A stretch of 5,626 nt of DNA from Anaerolineae bacterium (lineage in GTDB: Bacteria; Chloroflexota; Anaerolineae; 4572-78; NAK82): positions 1-5,626 of the forward strand of contig JAUVPY010000211.1 of assembly GCA_030598425.1 (NCBI GenBank). Reading direction: 5' to 3'. Below the pieces are notes generated by a model. It made no database searches, was not told the DNA's origin, and saw only the letters and a list, made by a program, of their open reading frames with translations. Position 1 is the first letter of the stretch, and the number at the start of each line of letters is the position of its first letter. Positions 5,271 to 5,626 of this stretch are shown here, piece by piece. The position numbers were made by a program, and so were the translations under genes.

Positions 5271-5337
5271 TTGGGAAATCTGGATTGCATCGAATTGTAT
5301 GGACTTCAATTGAATTCTCTATAAGAGGAGGGGAAAA

Positions 5338-5626
5338 ATGTCGCTTCCCAGGACGATGAAGGCCGCCGTGCTTTACGGCGAAGGCGATATGCGATTGGTT
5401 GACGATTACCCCGTGCCCCAACCGGGGCCCGGTGAGGTGCTCATCCGGGTGGAGGCGTGTGCCATCAGCGGCACAGACCCCAAGATCCTGGCTCACGGCT
5501 GGCCAAACCACCCCCCGTATGGGGAGTTCATTTTTGGGCACGAATACGCGGGGACGGTGGTCGCCCTGGGGGAGGGAGTGACCGAAGTCAACGTCGGTGA
5601 CCGGGTGGCCGTCGATCCGCACAAGG
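5338..5626 (+). CDS. Medium-chain dehydrogenase, N-terminal part (gene continues past the window)
   Basis: The frame is open from ATG 5338 to the right edge (96 codons). AGGAGG at 5326-5331 is 6 bases before the ATG, a strong ribosome binding site. The product has the N-terminal GroES-like domain of alcohol dehydrogenases: MKAAVLYGEGDMRLVD (7-22), PGPGEVLIRV (29-38), GHEYAGTVVALGEGV (67-81) and GDRVAVDP (87-94). His68 and Glu69 of the GHE motif are present. The catalytic-zinc cysteine, usually in G-x-CG(T/S)D, is Ser44 here (CAISGTDPKI); Cys41 lies three residues earlier. The structural zinc loop and the nucleotide-binding domain are beyond the edge, so zinc dependence cannot be judged. It lies 265 bases after the previous dehydrogenase on the same strand. 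It is probably a further step of the same polyol or sugar pathway, or is expressed separately. Confidence 0.88.
   Translation, partial: MSLPRTMKAAVLYGEGDMRLVDDYPVPQPGPGEVLIRVEACAISGTDPKILAHGWPNHPPYGEFIFGHEYAGTVVALGEGVTEVNVGDRVAVDPHK

Noticed and set aside
5122..5622. Minus-strand frame of 166 codons
   Set aside because: Its larger part is antisense to the last dehydrogenase gene, and it shows no family motif.
1..5626. CRISPR array, tRNA, rRNA or full insertion sequence
   Set aside because: I saw no regularly spaced direct repeats, no cloverleaf or rRNA-like stretches, and no transposase frame.

Overview
The window looks like a bacterial chromosome of moderately high GC, probably a member of the Chloroflexota (Anaerolineae-like). 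This rests on style only: a secreted Ig-like plus FG-GAP/VCBS repeat protein, small toxin-antitoxin modules, and sugar or polyol dehydrogenases of the Gfo/Idh/MocA and MDR families. No ribosomal RNA or other phylogenetic marker is present, so the assignment is an inference.

Left part (1-1700). A minus-strand gene for a secreted protein with an SbsA-type Ig-like domain and calcium-loop FG-GAP/VCBS repeats runs off the left edge. It has a good sigma70-type promoter at 1003-1032, overlapped by a perfect 8-bp-arm palindrome. On the plus strand lies a decayed BrnT/BrnA-type toxin-antitoxin locus. Only the last ~25 recognisable codons of the toxin survive. The CopG-type antitoxin shows a one-base frameshift near its natural ATG but remains readable from a TTG. 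A strong intrinsic terminator closes this unit, followed by a 28-bp-arm fold-back repeat.

Middle part (1698-2700, minus strand). Two overlapping genes encode an AbiEii-like nucleotidyltransferase and a 101-residue acidic protein that I do not recognise. This pair is the best candidate in the window for an undescribed toxin-antitoxin or defence-type module.

Right part (2761-5626, plus strand). A promoter at 2761-2789, divergent from the nucleotidyltransferase pair, precedes an IolG-like inositol or sugar dehydrogenase. Two medium-chain (zinc-type) dehydrogenases follow, the second cut by the window edge. The three probably oxidise polyols or sugars in one catabolic pathway, but no kinase, isomerase, transporter or regulator is in view to fix the substrate. 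The two spaces between them (129 and 265 bases) are rich in inverted repeats. The first carries a nested double hairpin with complementary loops just before a partly masked Shine-Dalgarno. The second carries a ~120-base element with imperfect terminal inverted repeats.
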